Shown: positions 25,185 to 34,646 of the stretch, one piece after another
Layout: each line of letters begins with the position of its first letter
How positions within the stretch are numbered: position 1 is the stretch's first letter
Source of the DNA: Planctomycetaceae bacterium
GTDB taxonomy: Bacteria > Planctomycetota > Planctomycetia > Pirellulales > Thermoguttaceae
NCBI GenBank assembly: GCA_021372005.1
Contig: JAJFVC010000038.1
Location: 1 to 35,778, forward strand
Direction of reading: 5' to 3'
DNA: 35,778 nt
Notes under the pieces: generated by a model
Database searches by the model: none
Told to the model about the DNA's origin: nothing
Seen by the model: only the letters and a program-made list of their open reading frames with translations
Position numbers and translations under genes: made by a program

Positions 25185-26378
25185 ATGGCCGTTTGCGTTC
25201 CCAAAGGCTTTTTAATGGCAGGCGTGCATTGTCGGATCAAGCGCGACCCGCGAAAACAAGATTTGACGCTGGTCATGTCGGAGTCGCCGGCCAGCGGAGC
25301 AGGCGTGTACACGCAAAACCTAGTCTGTGCCGCTCCGGTGACGCTCGATCGCAGCCGAACTCCCAGCGACCGAATCCGCGCGGTGGTGATTTGTTCGGGC
25401 GTGGCCAACGCCTGCACGGGCGAGCGCGGCCTGCGCGACGCCGAGGAGATGGCCCGACTGGCCGCCAAGGCTTGCGAGGCCGAACCGGATCAGGCTTTGG
25501 TGTTGTCGACCGGCGTGATCGGCTCGTTTTTGCCGATGGAGCGAATCGCCCAAGGCATTTCGGCGGCGGCCGTCAAGCTGGGGCGCAGCGAAACGTCGCT
25601 GATCGCCGCGGCGCGCGGCATGTTGACCACCGATACGATCCACAAGCTGGCCGGACGGACCGTCACGATCGGCGGCCGCGAAATCCAAATCACCGGCATG
25701 GCCAAGGGCGCCGCGATGATGGGCCCGAACATGGCCACGATGTTGGCGTTGGTCATGACTGACGCCGCATTGCAGCCCAAGGACGCCCAGGCCGCGTTGA
25801 GCCGGGCGACCAACGAAAGCTTCAACTGCATGAGCGTCGACGGGCACATGAGCACCAACGACACCGTGCTGTTGTTGGCCAACGGGGCGGCCGGCGGCGA
25901 ACCGCTCTCGGGCGACGATTTGGCGGCGTTTCAAGCCGCGTTGGACGAGGTCTGCATCGACCTGGCCAAAGCGATTGCCGGCGACGGCGAAGGCGCGACC
26001 CACCTGGTCACGATCGAGATTAGCGGTTGCGCCACCCGCGAAACGGCTCTGGAAATCGCCAAAAATGTGGCCAACAGCCCGCTGGTGAAAACAGCCCTGC
26101 ATGGCGCGGACCCCAACTGGGGTCGAATCGTCTCGGCAGCGGGCTACGCCGGCGTTCCGTTCGATCCCAAGGGCGTAACGCTCTGGCTCAACGGCGCGTT
26201 GCTTTACGAAAAGGGCGCCCCGGTCGAGTTCGACGGCAAGGCGGTTTCTCGCTCGATCCGCGACAACCGCGAGACACTCATTCAGATGCAATTCAGTGAA
26301 GGCACCGCGGAACGCCGCTTCTGGACCGCCGACTTGACGGCCGAATATGTCCGCCTGAACGCTGATTATCACACTTGA
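25185..26378 (+). CDS. argJ: Bifunctional ornithine acetyltransferase/N-acetylglutamate synthase
   Basis: 397 residues. Oxyanion-hole motif STGVIG (108-113) and the self-cleavage/nucleophile site GPNMATML with T185, where the precursor splits into alpha and beta chains. Later motifs are NESFNCMSVDGHMSTNDTV and ADPNWGRIVSAAGYAGV. It transfers acetyl from N-acetylornithine to glutamate, recycling the acetyl group in the arginine pathway; whether it also uses acetyl-CoA cannot be read from sequence. ATG 25185 has GGAG 9 bp upstream; an in-frame GTG lies five codons earlier. It follows argC in the same direction. Confidence 0.95.
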   Translation: MAVCVPKGFLMAGVHCRIKRDPRKQDLTLVMSESPASGAGVYTQNLVCAAPVTLDRSRTPSDRIRAVVICSGVANACTGERGLRDAEEMARLAAKACEAEPDQALVLSTGVIGSFLPMERIAQGISAAAVKLGRSETSLIAAARGMLTTDTIHKLAGRTVTIGGREIQITGMAKGAAMMGPNMATMLALVMTDAALQPKDAQAALSRATNESFNCMSVDGHMSTNDTVLLLANGAAGGEPLSGDDLAAFQAALDEVCIDLAKAIAGDGEGATHLVTIEISGCATRETALEIAKNVANSPLVKTALHGADPNWGRIVSAAGYAGVPFDPKGVTLWLNGALLYEKGAPVEFDGKAVSRSIRDNRETLIQMQFSEGTAERRFWTADLTAEYVRLNADYHT

Positions 26379-26450
26379 TCGGCGATTGTTCGCAACCTGT
26401 TGCACGGACGCCGCTTAGGCATTTCGATATCGTCGAAACTGGGCTTGGTG

Positions 26451-26472
26451 TTTTATCGGGTTGACGATAAAA
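26451..26472. repeat. Inverted repeat in the argJ-exporter gap
   Basis: TTTTATCG (26451-26458) and CGATAAAA (26465-26472) enclose GGTTGA. A smaller TTTCGA/TCGAAA repeat lies at 26422-26438. The AT-rich arms make it a possible argJ terminator or an operator for the exporter gene. Confidence 0.35.
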
Positions 26473-26556
26473 TCACCCGCCATCAAGGTGTTTCCCCGCA
26501 AGGTCCTTGTCCGTGCGTGGCACAGCGACCGGAGGGGCGTTTTTTCGTAGGATGAC

Positions 26557-29316
26557 ATGATGTCGTCGGAACGGATGCCGCAAGCAGACCCTTCGTGGAT
26601 CTCTTACCCATTGCGATGGTTGACCCGGACGGTTGTGCGTTTTCCGGTGTTCACGTTGCTTTTGGCCACCGCCGCCGTGGCTGGCTCAATCTGGTTGACG
26701 ATGACCCAATTGGGGTTTCGGACCAGCCGTTCCGAGCTGATCAGCCCGCAAAGCAAATATCATCATCGCTGGTTGGAGTATGTCCGCGAGTTTGGCGACC
26801 ATGAGGACGTGGTTGTCGTTGTCGAGGGCAAGCGGCGTCAGACGATCACCCCGGCGCTGGACGACCTATGCGTCCAACTGCGGCGTCGGACGGATCTGTT
26901 TCGCGCGGTGATGCACGAAACCGACGCCCCGGCGTTGCGGTCCAAAGGGCTCTATTATCTGTCGATCGACGACTTGCGAAAGATCGACGGGTTTCTCGAC
27001 CAAGCGTCGCCGATCCTTCAAGGCGACTGGTCGCAGTTGAACCTGGGCGGCATGGCTCATTGGATGGGCACGGCGATGGGCAACGGCTCGGAGGCCCAGC
27101 GATCGCAAATCATGGCGGCCATGCAGTCCGAGTTGCCGCGGGTTACCCAGGGGCTGACGACGGCGCTCGGCCCCACGAACGGATATCGGTCGCCGTGGCC
27201 GGAGATCGCCCCTCCAAAATCGCTGGCGGCGGAAGCCAAGTCGACGCGATTGATGTCGAGCAACGGACAGATGGGGTTTGTCCTGTTGAAGTTAATCGAG
27301 GAAGATCGGCAGAGTTTCGCCCAAAACAAGGAGTCGATCAAGGTTCTGCGCGAGATCACGGCCGACGTAGAGTCGCGTCATCCCGGCACGACGCTGGGTC
27401 TGACCGGTTTGCCGATCATCGAATATGACGAAATGCAATCGAGTGAAGATTCGATGACGGCCGCCACGTTGGTCTCCTTCTTCGGCGTGTTGGCGGTCAT
27501 GATCGTCGCGTTCGGCGGCTTCCGTCATTCAGTCATGGCGATGACGGCGCTGGTGATCGGAATGGTTTGGGCGTGCGGCTGCGTGACGCTGACGATCGGA
27601 TACGTCAACGTGCTGAGCATTGCGTTCGCGTCGATTCTATTCGGCATGGGCATCGACTACGGCATCTATTACATTGCTCGATACCTGCAACTCCGCGAAC
27701 GGACCACCTCGACGACCGAGGCGCTCGTGCACACATCGAGTCTGGTCGGACCCGGTATTTTGACCGGCGCGTGCACGTCGGCCATCGCGTTTTTCGCTTC
27801 GGGACTGACCGACTTTCCCGGCGTCGCCCAGTTGGGGCTGATCGCCGGCGGCGGCGTTTTGTTGTGCTGGCTGGCCGAAACGACGCTCCTGCCGGCGATG
27901 ATTCGGCTTTCGGACAAAGACGGCGAGCAAAAAAATCTGCCTGCCCCGTTGAATTTGAAATTCTGGCTGCGTCCCTTGTTTGCGTTTCCGAAGTTGTCGC
28001 TTCTCGTGGTTGGCGCAGCGACCATCGTGCTGTCCATCGGGCTGCGTGATTTGTACTACGACTATAATCTGTTGAATCTCCAGCCCAAGGGGCTCAAGTG
28101 CGTCGAATTGGAACACAAGCTGTTCTCGCAAACTAACCGCAGCGCATGGTTCGCACTGTCGGTGGCCGACACGCCTGCGGAAGTGGCCGCCCGGCGAGAA
28201 GAGTTTTTGAAACTGCCGTCGGTCGAACGTGTCGTAGAAGTTGCCACGAAACTGCCTGGCGAGGTGGAGCAAAAGCGACCGTTCATTGAACGAATTCACG
28301 CTCGCGTGGCCAATTTGCCGCGTCAAACGCCGACGATTCCCGTCACTCCGGCGGCCGAATTGACCAAGGCGCTGACCGGGGCCGAGTCGATGCTGGCCGC
28401 GCAGCCCGGCACCGACGCCGCGGCCGGCGGTTTGCGTCAGTTGCGAGAGATGCTGCAGCGCATTCCGCCCGAGGAGTATCAACGCCGCGTGGGCCAGTAT
28501 CAACAAGCGATGGCCGCCGATCTGCTCGGCCGGCTGCAAACGCTGCAAGCCAGCTCGAACCCCGAACCGCCGCGACTGACGGATCTGCCCGAGAGCGTCC
28601 GCGCGCGGTTTGTCGGCAAGACGGGCAAGTTCCTGATGCAAGTCTACAGCAAGGCGAATATCTGGGAAGTCAAGGCGATGGGCGATTTCGTCCGCGACGT
28701 GCGACACGTCGATCCGAACGCCACCGGCAATCCGATCCAGGTGCACGAGGCCTCGTTGCAGATGAAACGCAGCTTCGAGCAAGCCGCGTGGTACGCGATG
28801 CTGGCGATCGTGCCGCTGGTGTTTTTCGATTTCCGCCGACTCAGCCACACGCTGCTGGCGGCCGTCCCGATGGGCTTTGGCCTGCTTCAAACGCTCGGGC
28901 TGATGGGGCTGCTGGGCATTCCGTTGAATCCGGCGAATATGATTTTGCTGCCGTTGGCGATCGGACTCGGCATGGACACGGGCATCAATCTGGTCCACGA
29001 GATGCGATGCCAGCGAAGCCAATATCGCGGCGCTGGGAACTCCGTGATCGTGGCCGTCGTAGTCAACACATTGACGACGATGGTTGGGTTCGGCGCGTTG
29101 ATGATCGCCAACCACCAGGGGTTGCAGAGCCTCGGCCGCGCATTGACCATCTCGATGGCCTTCGGAATGCTCGATTCGCTGTTGTTGCCAAACCTTTTGA
29201 TGGTCGGTCGGTTTTCGGACAACGCTTCGACGGACGACCAAGATCCCTCGGACGCGGAGCCGGACGATTATGACGAAACGGACGAGGAGCCGTCGTCGAT
29301 CTCGTATGCGGCCTGA
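26557..29316 (+). CDS. RND/MMPL-family exporter (HpnN-like layout)
   Basis: 919 residues. It has the duplicated RND layout: TM1 about 30-50, porter domain 1 (about 51-295), TM2-6 (about 299-450, with GMGIDYGIYYIARYLQLRER as in sterol-sensing/MMPL families), TM7 near 480, porter domain 2 (about 500-740), then TM8-12 (about 744-890, with PLAIGLGMDTGINLVHEMR). The two GMGxD segments carry the proton-relay acids. The C-terminal tail is very acidic. It should move a lipid or hydrophobic substrate using the proton gradient; hopanoid exporter HpnN is the closest layout I recall, but no hopanoid genes are adjacent. Several ATGs cluster at the start; AGGA precedes 26557. Confidence 0.85.
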   Translation: MMSSERMPQADPSWISYPLRWLTRTVVRFPVFTLLLATAAVAGSIWLTMTQLGFRTSRSELISPQSKYHHRWLEYVREFGDHEDVVVVVEGKRRQTITPALDDLCVQLRRRTDLFRAVMHETDAPALRSKGLYYLSIDDLRKIDGFLDQASPILQGDWSQLNLGGMAHWMGTAMGNGSEAQRSQIMAAMQSELPRVTQGLTTALGPTNGYRSPWPEIAPPKSLAAEAKSTRLMSSNGQMGFVLLKLIEEDRQSFAQNKESIKVLREITADVESRHPGTTLGLTGLPIIEYDEMQSSEDSMTAATLVSFFGVLAVMIVAFGGFRHSVMAMTALVIGMVWACGCVTLTIGYVNVLSIAFASILFGMGIDYGIYYIARYLQLRERTTSTTEALVHTSSLVGPGILTGACTSAIAFFASGLTDFPGVAQLGLIAGGGVLLCWLAETTLLPAMIRLSDKDGEQKNLPAPLNLKFWLRPLFAFPKLSLLVVGAATIVLSIGLRDLYYDYNLLNLQPKGLKCVELEHKLFSQTNRSAWFALSVADTPAEVAARREEFLKLPSVERVVEVATKLPGEVEQKRPFIERIHARVANLPRQTPTIPVTPAAELTKALTGAESMLAAQPGTDAAAGGLRQLREMLQRIPPEEYQRRVGQYQQAMAADLLGRLQTLQASSNPEPPRLTDLPESVRARFVGKTGKFLMQVYSKANIWEVKAMGDFVRDVRHVDPNATGNPIQVHEASLQMKRSFEQAAWYAMLAIVPLVFFDFRRLSHTLLAAVPMGFGLLQTLGLMGLLGIPLNPANMILLPLAIGLGMDTGINLVHEMRCQRSQYRGAGNSVIVAVVVNTLTTMVGFGALMIANHQGLQSLGRALTISMAFGMLDSLLLPNLLMVGRFSDNASTDDQDPSDAEPDDYDETDEEPSSISYAA

Positions 29317-29331
29317 CGCGAGAGCCGTTTC

Positions 29332-31524
29332 TCAACGTCCGCACCGCAGGTAACGAAACAGGCCGTGCAGCGAAAAACCGCCGCCGAGCCCCACGATCTG
29401 CCGCACGGGATGGTCCGGTTCCGCCGCAATGTAGGCGTTCAGCGATTTACGCACTTCTTCTGCGAAGTCTTCCAGCCCCGGCAGGATCGCGGCCTGCCAT
29501 TGGCTCAAGCAGTCGGCGGTCTCTGGAGAACGTTTGGTCAGTTCGGCTTGCGCTACGCTCAAGCCGAACTCCTTGACCAACGCGCGGGTGAAGCTGTGGC
29601 CGGCCACGCCGCAACTGTGGAACCAAAACGAGCGAGGCGAGCTGACCACGATGTTCGTGGCGTTGCATCCGACGTCCAACGCGGCCACCGCCTGAATCGC
29701 CGGCGCCGTTGTCGGGTCGGCAATTTGATGTTCGTGCGCTAAAAAGTTGTGCAGGGCGATAAAGTCGGGTTGCAATAGGTCGACTCGCAGTTTCAGACGG
29801 CGAAACATCGTTTGGTAACGCTCGGCCGCCTGACGCTTCACGGCGACCCAAAGGGCGCGACACCCATTTTTCGCCGACAACTTCGGATCGCCGCGGCGGC
29901 TTGCCGTCGCATCCAAAGTCCCCCAATCCCAAAGCAATTGATCCAACAACAAATTCACTTCAAGCCGCGTCTCGAACTCGATCAGACTTCGGACTTTTTG
30001 GGGCGAGACCGGCGGCACGTCCATCCATCGACACATCGCCATCCGGCCGGGCAGCCCGACGCACACCACGTCGCCTTGGACCGAGCGACTATGCAAAAAG
30101 GCGTCGATCGCATCAGAGATCAATCGAGTTTCCTCCAGGTCGTTGACCGCCTGACCGAGCGGCTTGGCATACTCGAACACCGCGACCGTATCGAGCGACG
30201 GCTGCTGGGCTTCGTCGGGCCAAGTCATGCGAACGGCTTTCAACGCCGCCGTGCCGAGATCGATGCCCCACGCGCCGCGTCGCTTTTTGGGTCGCACCAA
30301 CCCGGCAACCCGCTCGGCAAGACCGTGCGACTCGGCGGCCAGCAAATTGATCCGCAATGCGGCTCGGTCAAGGGCTGCAAGAGCCAACCCACAGGCGATT
30401 TGAAACCGGCCGGGATTCTGCCGCAAGACGGTTCGGTCCATGCCACGTTCCAAACTCTCCGCGGCGGCGATCCGACGCCAACCGACGCACCAGTCGATCG
30501 GAAATCCCAACGGCGTCGACTGCGGCGGACGGGCCCAGCGGATCGGCTCGATCCGACGCGGATCACGGTCGGCCGCCGCACGACGCCGCAGTTGCTCCAA
30601 AAGTTTTTCCGCTTTGCGGTCGTTGGGGGCAAGCCGTCGCATCCGATCCGCGGCGGCGCAAAGCGCCGGATCGATCACCGGGGCATGGGCCAAATCCCAC
30701 GCCAGGCAACTTAATTCGCCGGTCCGACGCCGCAACGACTCCCAGCCCGACGTCTCCCCCAACGGGACAACGGCCTCCATCCGTTGCAGGGCAACGTGAT
30801 AGTCGCACCGAGCCAGATGTCGTTTGGCGTCCGTCAGCAAGTGGTTGCGCAACTGTTGGGCCAGTCGCTGGGCGCGGACGTGATGGGGTTGCACGGCCAA
30901 AAGACTCGCAATCTGTTGCGGCAAGTCGAGCAGCCGTCGTTCGCGGAGAGTGGTCTGCATCTCTTGTTCGAGCGACGAGACTTGACTGCGACGCAGCGCA
31001 ATCTCCGAAAACAGTGCCGCGACGGCTTCGTTGCGGAGGCAATCGGGCACGGTTTCCAGTTGGCGCGCAGCGGCGTCATAATCGGCCTCGCCGAATAAAC
31101 GTCGCGCTTCGAGCAACGTATTTTCGGCTCCGATCTCGGCGCGCTGACGCTCGACGGTCCACTGTTGGGCAAGCCGTCGCGCCCGATCGGCCCGTTCGAG
31201 CAACCGCGGATGTTCGTTCTCGGCGATGTGCGTTAAAATGGTTTGCGCTTGCTGGTAGCGGCCGGCCGTTTGATGGGCGGTCGCTTCTCGAAACTCGGCG
31301 TCGATCGCCTCCAAACGCTCGGCGGCGGCCTCGTCCAGCGGAACGCCGCAACTGCCGCAATAGCTTTCGCCCGTCGTGCAGATCTCGCCGCATCGCAGAC
31401 AGGTTTCCCACAGCGACGCGCCGCATTTAACGCAGAATTTTCGTGGGGAGGGGTTCGTTGTTCTACATCGAGGACAATGTAGTCCCGTGGCTGGCGCCTC
31501 TTCCGTGTCACCGATCGTGGCCAT
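29332..31524 (-). CDS. Double zinc-ribbon/helical-repeat/PilM-like fusion protein
   Basis: 730 residues. The N-terminal double zinc ribbon has four CxxC pairs (C17/C20, C31/C34, C42/C45, C56/C59). A long alpha-helical, TPR-like region (about 70-410) follows. The C-terminal ASKHA-type ATPase domain resembles PilM: GIDLGTAALKAV (420-431, phosphate 1), ALDVGCNATNIVV (phosphate 2) and VGLGGGFSLHGLFRYL (adenosine). PilM is the cytoplasmic actin-like part of type IV pilus assembly, but no pilN/O/P genes are adjacent. The protein ends just after the adenosine motif, about 30-40 residues earlier than usual PilM. ATG 31524 has GCAGGAG. It converges on the exporter gene with a 15-bp gap. Confidence 0.8.
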   Translation of the reverse strand: MATIGDTEEAPATGLHCPRCRTTNPSPRKFCVKCGASLWETCLRCGEICTTGESYCGSCGVPLDEAAAERLEAIDAEFREATAHQTAGRYQQAQTILTHIAENEHPRLLERADRARRLAQQWTVERQRAEIGAENTLLEARRLFGEADYDAAARQLETVPDCLRNEAVAALFSEIALRRSQVSSLEQEMQTTLRERRLLDLPQQIASLLAVQPHHVRAQRLAQQLRNHLLTDAKRHLARCDYHVALQRMEAVVPLGETSGWESLRRRTGELSCLAWDLAHAPVIDPALCAAADRMRRLAPNDRKAEKLLEQLRRRAAADRDPRRIEPIRWARPPQSTPLGFPIDWCVGWRRIAAAESLERGMDRTVLRQNPGRFQIACGLALAALDRAALRINLLAAESHGLAERVAGLVRPKKRRGAWGIDLGTAALKAVRMTWPDEAQQPSLDTVAVFEYAKPLGQAVNDLEETRLISDAIDAFLHSRSVQGDVVCVGLPGRMAMCRWMDVPPVSPQKVRSLIEFETRLEVNLLLDQLLWDWGTLDATASRRGDPKLSAKNGCRALWVAVKRQAAERYQTMFRRLKLRVDLLQPDFIALHNFLAHEHQIADPTTAPAIQAVAALDVGCNATNIVVSSPRSFWFHSCGVAGHSFTRALVKEFGLSVAQAELTKRSPETADCLSQWQAAILPGLEDFAEEVRKSLNAYIAAEPDHPVRQIVGLGGGFSLHGLFRYLRCGR

Positions 31525-31827
31525 CGCGCACTCCTGCAAAAAAACTGTCCGGTTGGACGCCGCCGTATCGCTGCCCCACGATAGCAGCCGTTTGTTGGCA
31601 AGCGATGAGCACACGGTTAGGAATCGAAAAATCGGAAAAGAGGACTTCAGACCATGCATCGGTTGAGGGGGCAAGTCTTTTCAATCAAATCAGATTGCCT
31701 ATCGTGACTTGCGCGCCGACGAATTCGATGTCGCAAGCGGATTGACATTTTAGCGTCCAAGAGCGATAGTGATCCGGGCAAACTCGCTGGAAAGAACATT
31801 CGCCCGCTTGTCTTTGGGGGGCTGAAC
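31525..31827. other. Divergent intergenic region upstream of cfa and the PilM-fusion gene
   Basis: No gene is seen. It contains the PilM-fusion RBS at its left edge and a consensus-like promoter for cfa (31742-31770). Confidence 0.5.
31742..31770 (+). promoter_or_regulatory. Sigma70-type promoter of cfa
   Basis: A perfect TTGACA (31742-31747) is followed after 17 bp by GATAGT (4/6 matches to TATAAT). It lies 58 bp before the cfa start codon. Confidence 0.5.
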
Positions 31828-32967
31828 ATGTCTCACGCCAGCTTGCGTGACAAGGCGGCGTCGCTGTTGGCGCCTGCGGACGTCCAGATTGACGGGCCGC
31901 GCGTCTGGGATCTTCGCGTGCACCAAGAGGCTTTTTTTTCGCGTGTGTTGGCGGACGGATCGCTCGGGCTGGGCGAATCGTACATGGACGGTTGGTGGGA
32001 CTGTCCGCGATTGGACGAGTTTTTTTATCGCATTCTTCGCGCGAGGATCGACGCGCACGTTGAGTCCGGATCGTTGCTGGTCGACTTTTTGAAAGCCAAG
32101 TTGTTCAACGGACAGCGTGCGTCCCGGGCGTTTCAGATCGGCCGACGTCATTACGATCTAGGCAACTCGCTGTTTGAAAGGATGCTCGACCGGCGGTTGA
32201 TCTATAGTTGCGGTTATTGGGCCGACGCCGCGACGCTAGACGAGGCGCAGGAAGCGAAGTTGGATCTGATCGCGCGGAAGCTGCTGCTTCGGCCCGGGCT
32301 GACGGTGTTGGACATCGGATGCGGTTGGGGCGGTACGGCCCGGTTTCTCGCCGAACGTTATCAGGTGCGAGTCGTGGGCCTGACGGTTTCCGACGAACAG
32401 GCCCGATATGGCCGGAAGCTATGCCGCGGCTTGCCGGTCGAAATCCGGCTGCAAGACTACCGCGATGTGGAGGGCCGGTACGATCGAATTCTTTCGGTCG
32501 GCATGTTCGAGCACGTCGGGGCAAAGAATTACGGTGCGTTTCTTCGCCTAGTGCGTTCCCACCTCGACGACGAGGGGCTGTTTCTGCTGCACACGATCGG
32601 CAAAAACCGGCCGAATTTCAGCGTCGATCCCTGGATCGCGAGATATATTTTCCCCAACTCGATGTTGCCGTCGGCCTCGCAAGTGGGCCGCGCAACCGAG
32701 GGGCACTTCGTGTTGGAGGACTGGCATAACTTCGGCGCCGATTACGACACAACGCTCATGGCGTGGTTTCAAAATTTCGACGCCCATTGGCCGGAACTTC
32801 AGCGATGGTACGACGAGCGGTTTTACCGAATGTGGAAATACTATTTGTTGAGTTGTGCCGGGGCGTTTCGGGCGCGTCGGCTTCAACTATGGCAAATGGT
32901 GCTGTCGCCGACCGGCGTGCCCGACGGCTATCGGGCGCCGCAACGAGAACACGTTCAGATGGCCTGA
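31828..32967 (+). CDS. cfa: Cyclopropane-fatty-acyl-phospholipid synthase
   Basis: 379 residues. The N-terminal lipid-facing domain includes LGLGESYMDGWWDC. Next come HYDLGN (108-113), YSCGYW (C128), the SAM motif LDIGCGWGG (161-169), GLTVSDEQARYGR and MFEHVGAKNY. It transfers a methylene from S-adenosylmethionine to a double bond of membrane phospholipid acyl chains. The start follows GGGGGG by about 6 bp. It stands alone with its own likely promoter. Length matches the E. coli enzyme (382). Confidence 0.93.
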   Translation: MSHASLRDKAASLLAPADVQIDGPRVWDLRVHQEAFFSRVLADGSLGLGESYMDGWWDCPRLDEFFYRILRARIDAHVESGSLLVDFLKAKLFNGQRASRAFQIGRRHYDLGNSLFERMLDRRLIYSCGYWADAATLDEAQEAKLDLIARKLLLRPGLTVLDIGCGWGGTARFLAERYQVRVVGLTVSDEQARYGRKLCRGLPVEIRLQDYRDVEGRYDRILSVGMFEHVGAKNYGAFLRLVRSHLDDEGLFLLHTIGKNRPNFSVDPWIARYIFPNSMLPSASQVGRATEGHFVLEDWHNFGADYDTTLMAWFQNFDAHWPELQRWYDERFYRMWKYYLLSCAGAFRARRLQLWQMVLSPTGVPDGYRAPQREHVQMA

Positions 32968-32985
32968 GCTCGCTCGGCCTCGCGG

Positions 32986-33246
32986 TCATCCAAACTGATA
33001 ATGTTTGCGGGCGGCCCGGTGAATGGTCCAGGTGCACTTCAAACCCTGTGGAAAAATCACCAGGTCGCCGGCCCCGAAGCGGACCGTCTCGTCGTCGGAC
33101 GTGATGGTCACCTCGCCTTCCAAAATCCAACACGTCTCCTTCTCGTCATAGAACCAAGGAAACTCCGAAGGCTCTTTGGACCAGATCGGCCAAGACTCCA
33201 TCTCGGCGGTTTCCTTGGGCGTCGGCTTGCGAACTTCGACGTGCAT
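32986..33246 (-). CDS. Small cupin-domain protein (cupin_3/DUF861 type)
   Basis: 86 residues, one cupin barrel. Typical segments are FPWFYDEKETCWILEGEVTI and VRFGAGDLVIFPQGLKCTWT. The usual metal-binding His residues of the first motif are mostly absent (Glu and Cys lie there), as in the DUF861 group related to ureidoglycine aminohydrolase. The function is unknown. ATG 33246 has AAAGGAG at good spacing; the open frame upstream is unrelated. It converges on cfa with an 18-bp gap. Confidence 0.8.
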   Translation of the reverse strand: MHVEVRKPTPKETAEMESWPIWSKEPSEFPWFYDEKETCWILEGEVTITSDDETVRFGAGDLVIFPQGLKCTWTIHRAARKHYQFG

Positions 33247-33355
33247 GGCGTCTTTCTCCTTTCGATCGAGAACGCGGGACGAACAAGGCGTCGCACCGGC
33301 GCATTGTAGCCCGACGGCGGCGAAATCGGAAGGGATGCAAAAATCGCGTGAAAGA

Positions 33356-34261
33356 CTACGCGACGCCGACCGGCTGTTCGTCGACGGCCACCAGCTCGGT
33401 GTCCTGCCCGGTATGACAGAAAACGCGATTTCGGCCGTCGGTCTTTGCACTGTACAAAGCTGCGTCGGCCCGGGCGATGAGCGTTTCCTGGGTGTCGCCG
33501 TCGCCGACCGCCGCCACGCCGCCGCTGACCGTGACGGTCAACTGCTGGTGGACCCTGGCCCGAAGCCGTTCGGCAAAAATCCGCGCGCCGGCCAAATCCG
33601 TGTGCGGCATCACGATGACGAACTCCTCACCGCCGTAGCGGGCTACGATGTCCGTCTCGCGGATCGATTCGTCGAACAATTGGGCCAATTCTTGCAACAC
33701 CCGGTCGCCATGCAGATGACCTTGCTGATCGTTCACCTGCTTGAAATGGTCGATGTCGAACATCGCAACGGCAAACGTGGCGTTGTAGCGGGTTTTCAGG
33801 GCGAATTGCGCGTTCAGGGCGTCGTCCAATCCGCGACGATTGTTGACGCCGGTCAGCGGATCGGTGCGTACTTCGGTGAACGTCATCAGATTCGCGCTTT
33901 GTTGGCGAATTTCGTCATACGCGTTGGCGATTTGCGTGGCCAACTGCAAAGTCGGCTTCAAGATATCCTCGGCCTCGCGGCACAATTCCTTCCAGGCGGC
34001 CTCTTGCTGTTGGCTGCTCAAACGGCTGACGTGATCCTTGAATCGCGAGACGCTGGCGTGATGCCGTGCCAAACTTTGACGAACGGCCCATGCGATTTTT
34101 TCAAGCTCCGACGCGACCGCCTGCGCCCGTTTCAATTCACGACGCGAACGAGTGACCATATCGTTCGGATTCGCCCGACGTTGTCGGCTGATGAGATAGC
34201 CCATCGCGGCCACGACCGCCAAGGCCACGGGCACCGGTATTTGCAGATTCCACCAATCCAT
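33356..34261 (-). CDS. Membrane-anchored diguanylate cyclase (GGDEF)
   Basis: 301 residues. One N-terminal TM (about 8-25, VPVALAVVAAMGYLI) is followed by a helical, probably coiled-coil linker (35-125) and a GGDEF domain (128-290) with DPLTGVNNRRGL, MFDIDHFKQVND and GGEEF (210-214). An RxxD inhibition site (R201-D204) lies five residues upstream, so it should make c-di-GMP with feedback control. The start could be ATG 34261 or GTG 34273; neither has a clear SD. The 44-residue membrane-protein gene ends 46 bp upstream on the same strand. Confidence 0.9.
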   Translation of the reverse strand: MDWWNLQIPVPVALAVVAAMGYLISRQRRANPNDMVTRSRRELKRAQAVASELEKIAWAVRQSLARHHASVSRFKDHVSRLSSQQQEAAWKELCREAEDILKPTLQLATQIANAYDEIRQQSANLMTFTEVRTDPLTGVNNRRGLDDALNAQFALKTRYNATFAVAMFDIDHFKQVNDQQGHLHGDRVLQELAQLFDESIRETDIVARYGGEEFVIVMPHTDLAGARIFAERLRARVHQQLTVTVSGGVAAVGDGDTQETLIARADAALYSAKTDGRNRVFCHTGQDTELVAVDEQPVGVA

Positions 34262-34307
34262 GAAAAATGGCACTCGTTGTTGCGTCTGCGCCCCAGCAGT
34301 TTTTCCA

Positions 34308-34442
34308 TCAATAACGCAATCGGGAACCGAATCCTCGCAAGCAGAAGAAGGCGACGCCGATCATCGCCGCCAACACAACCGACCACTCATGGGGCCCCAT
34401 ACGGCCAACGAAGTGCACAATCTCGTGCCAGAGATGAGTCAT
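34308..34442 (-). CDS. 44-residue single-pass membrane protein
   Basis: The minus strand encodes 44 residues starting MTHLWHEIVHFVGRMGPHEW, with a hydrophobic segment VVLAAMIGVAFFCL (about 22-36) and a basic end RGFGSRLRY. AAGGAACGG lies about 8 bp before ATG 34442, a good SD. The positive-inside rule puts the C-terminus in the cytoplasm. It lies 46 bp upstream of the membrane GGDEF gene and may be cotranscribed. I recognise no characterised family. Coding support is the SD, the coherent TM and codon use; it is short, so chance cannot be excluded. Confidence 0.55.
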   Translation of the reverse strand: MTHLWHEIVHFVGRMGPHEWSVVLAAMIGVAFFCLRGFGSRLRY

Positions 34443-34646
34443 CGTTCCGTTCCTTATCATCCACGGTCAGTCCCCGCTAACATATATTCTAGGTCAGAAT
34501 TTTCCATACGCCAGAGCAGAAAATACGCAAATCGGGCAGGAAAACCGGTCCGAACGTCGCCACGGCGGCCCGCGGTAGCGAAACCCGGCCCCCTGCGGTA
34601 AAATAGACCGTTTCCCTATCAATTCAGAGACGCGGCAACTCCTTTT

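Noticed and set aside
27637..29241. A 534-codon minus-strand frame inside the exporter gene
   Set aside because: It is an antisense shadow of the RND gene, with repetitive His/Gln/Arg composition and no motif.
33176..34480. A 434-codon plus-strand frame
   Set aside because: It is antisense to the cupin and GGDEF genes, both of which have clear motifs.
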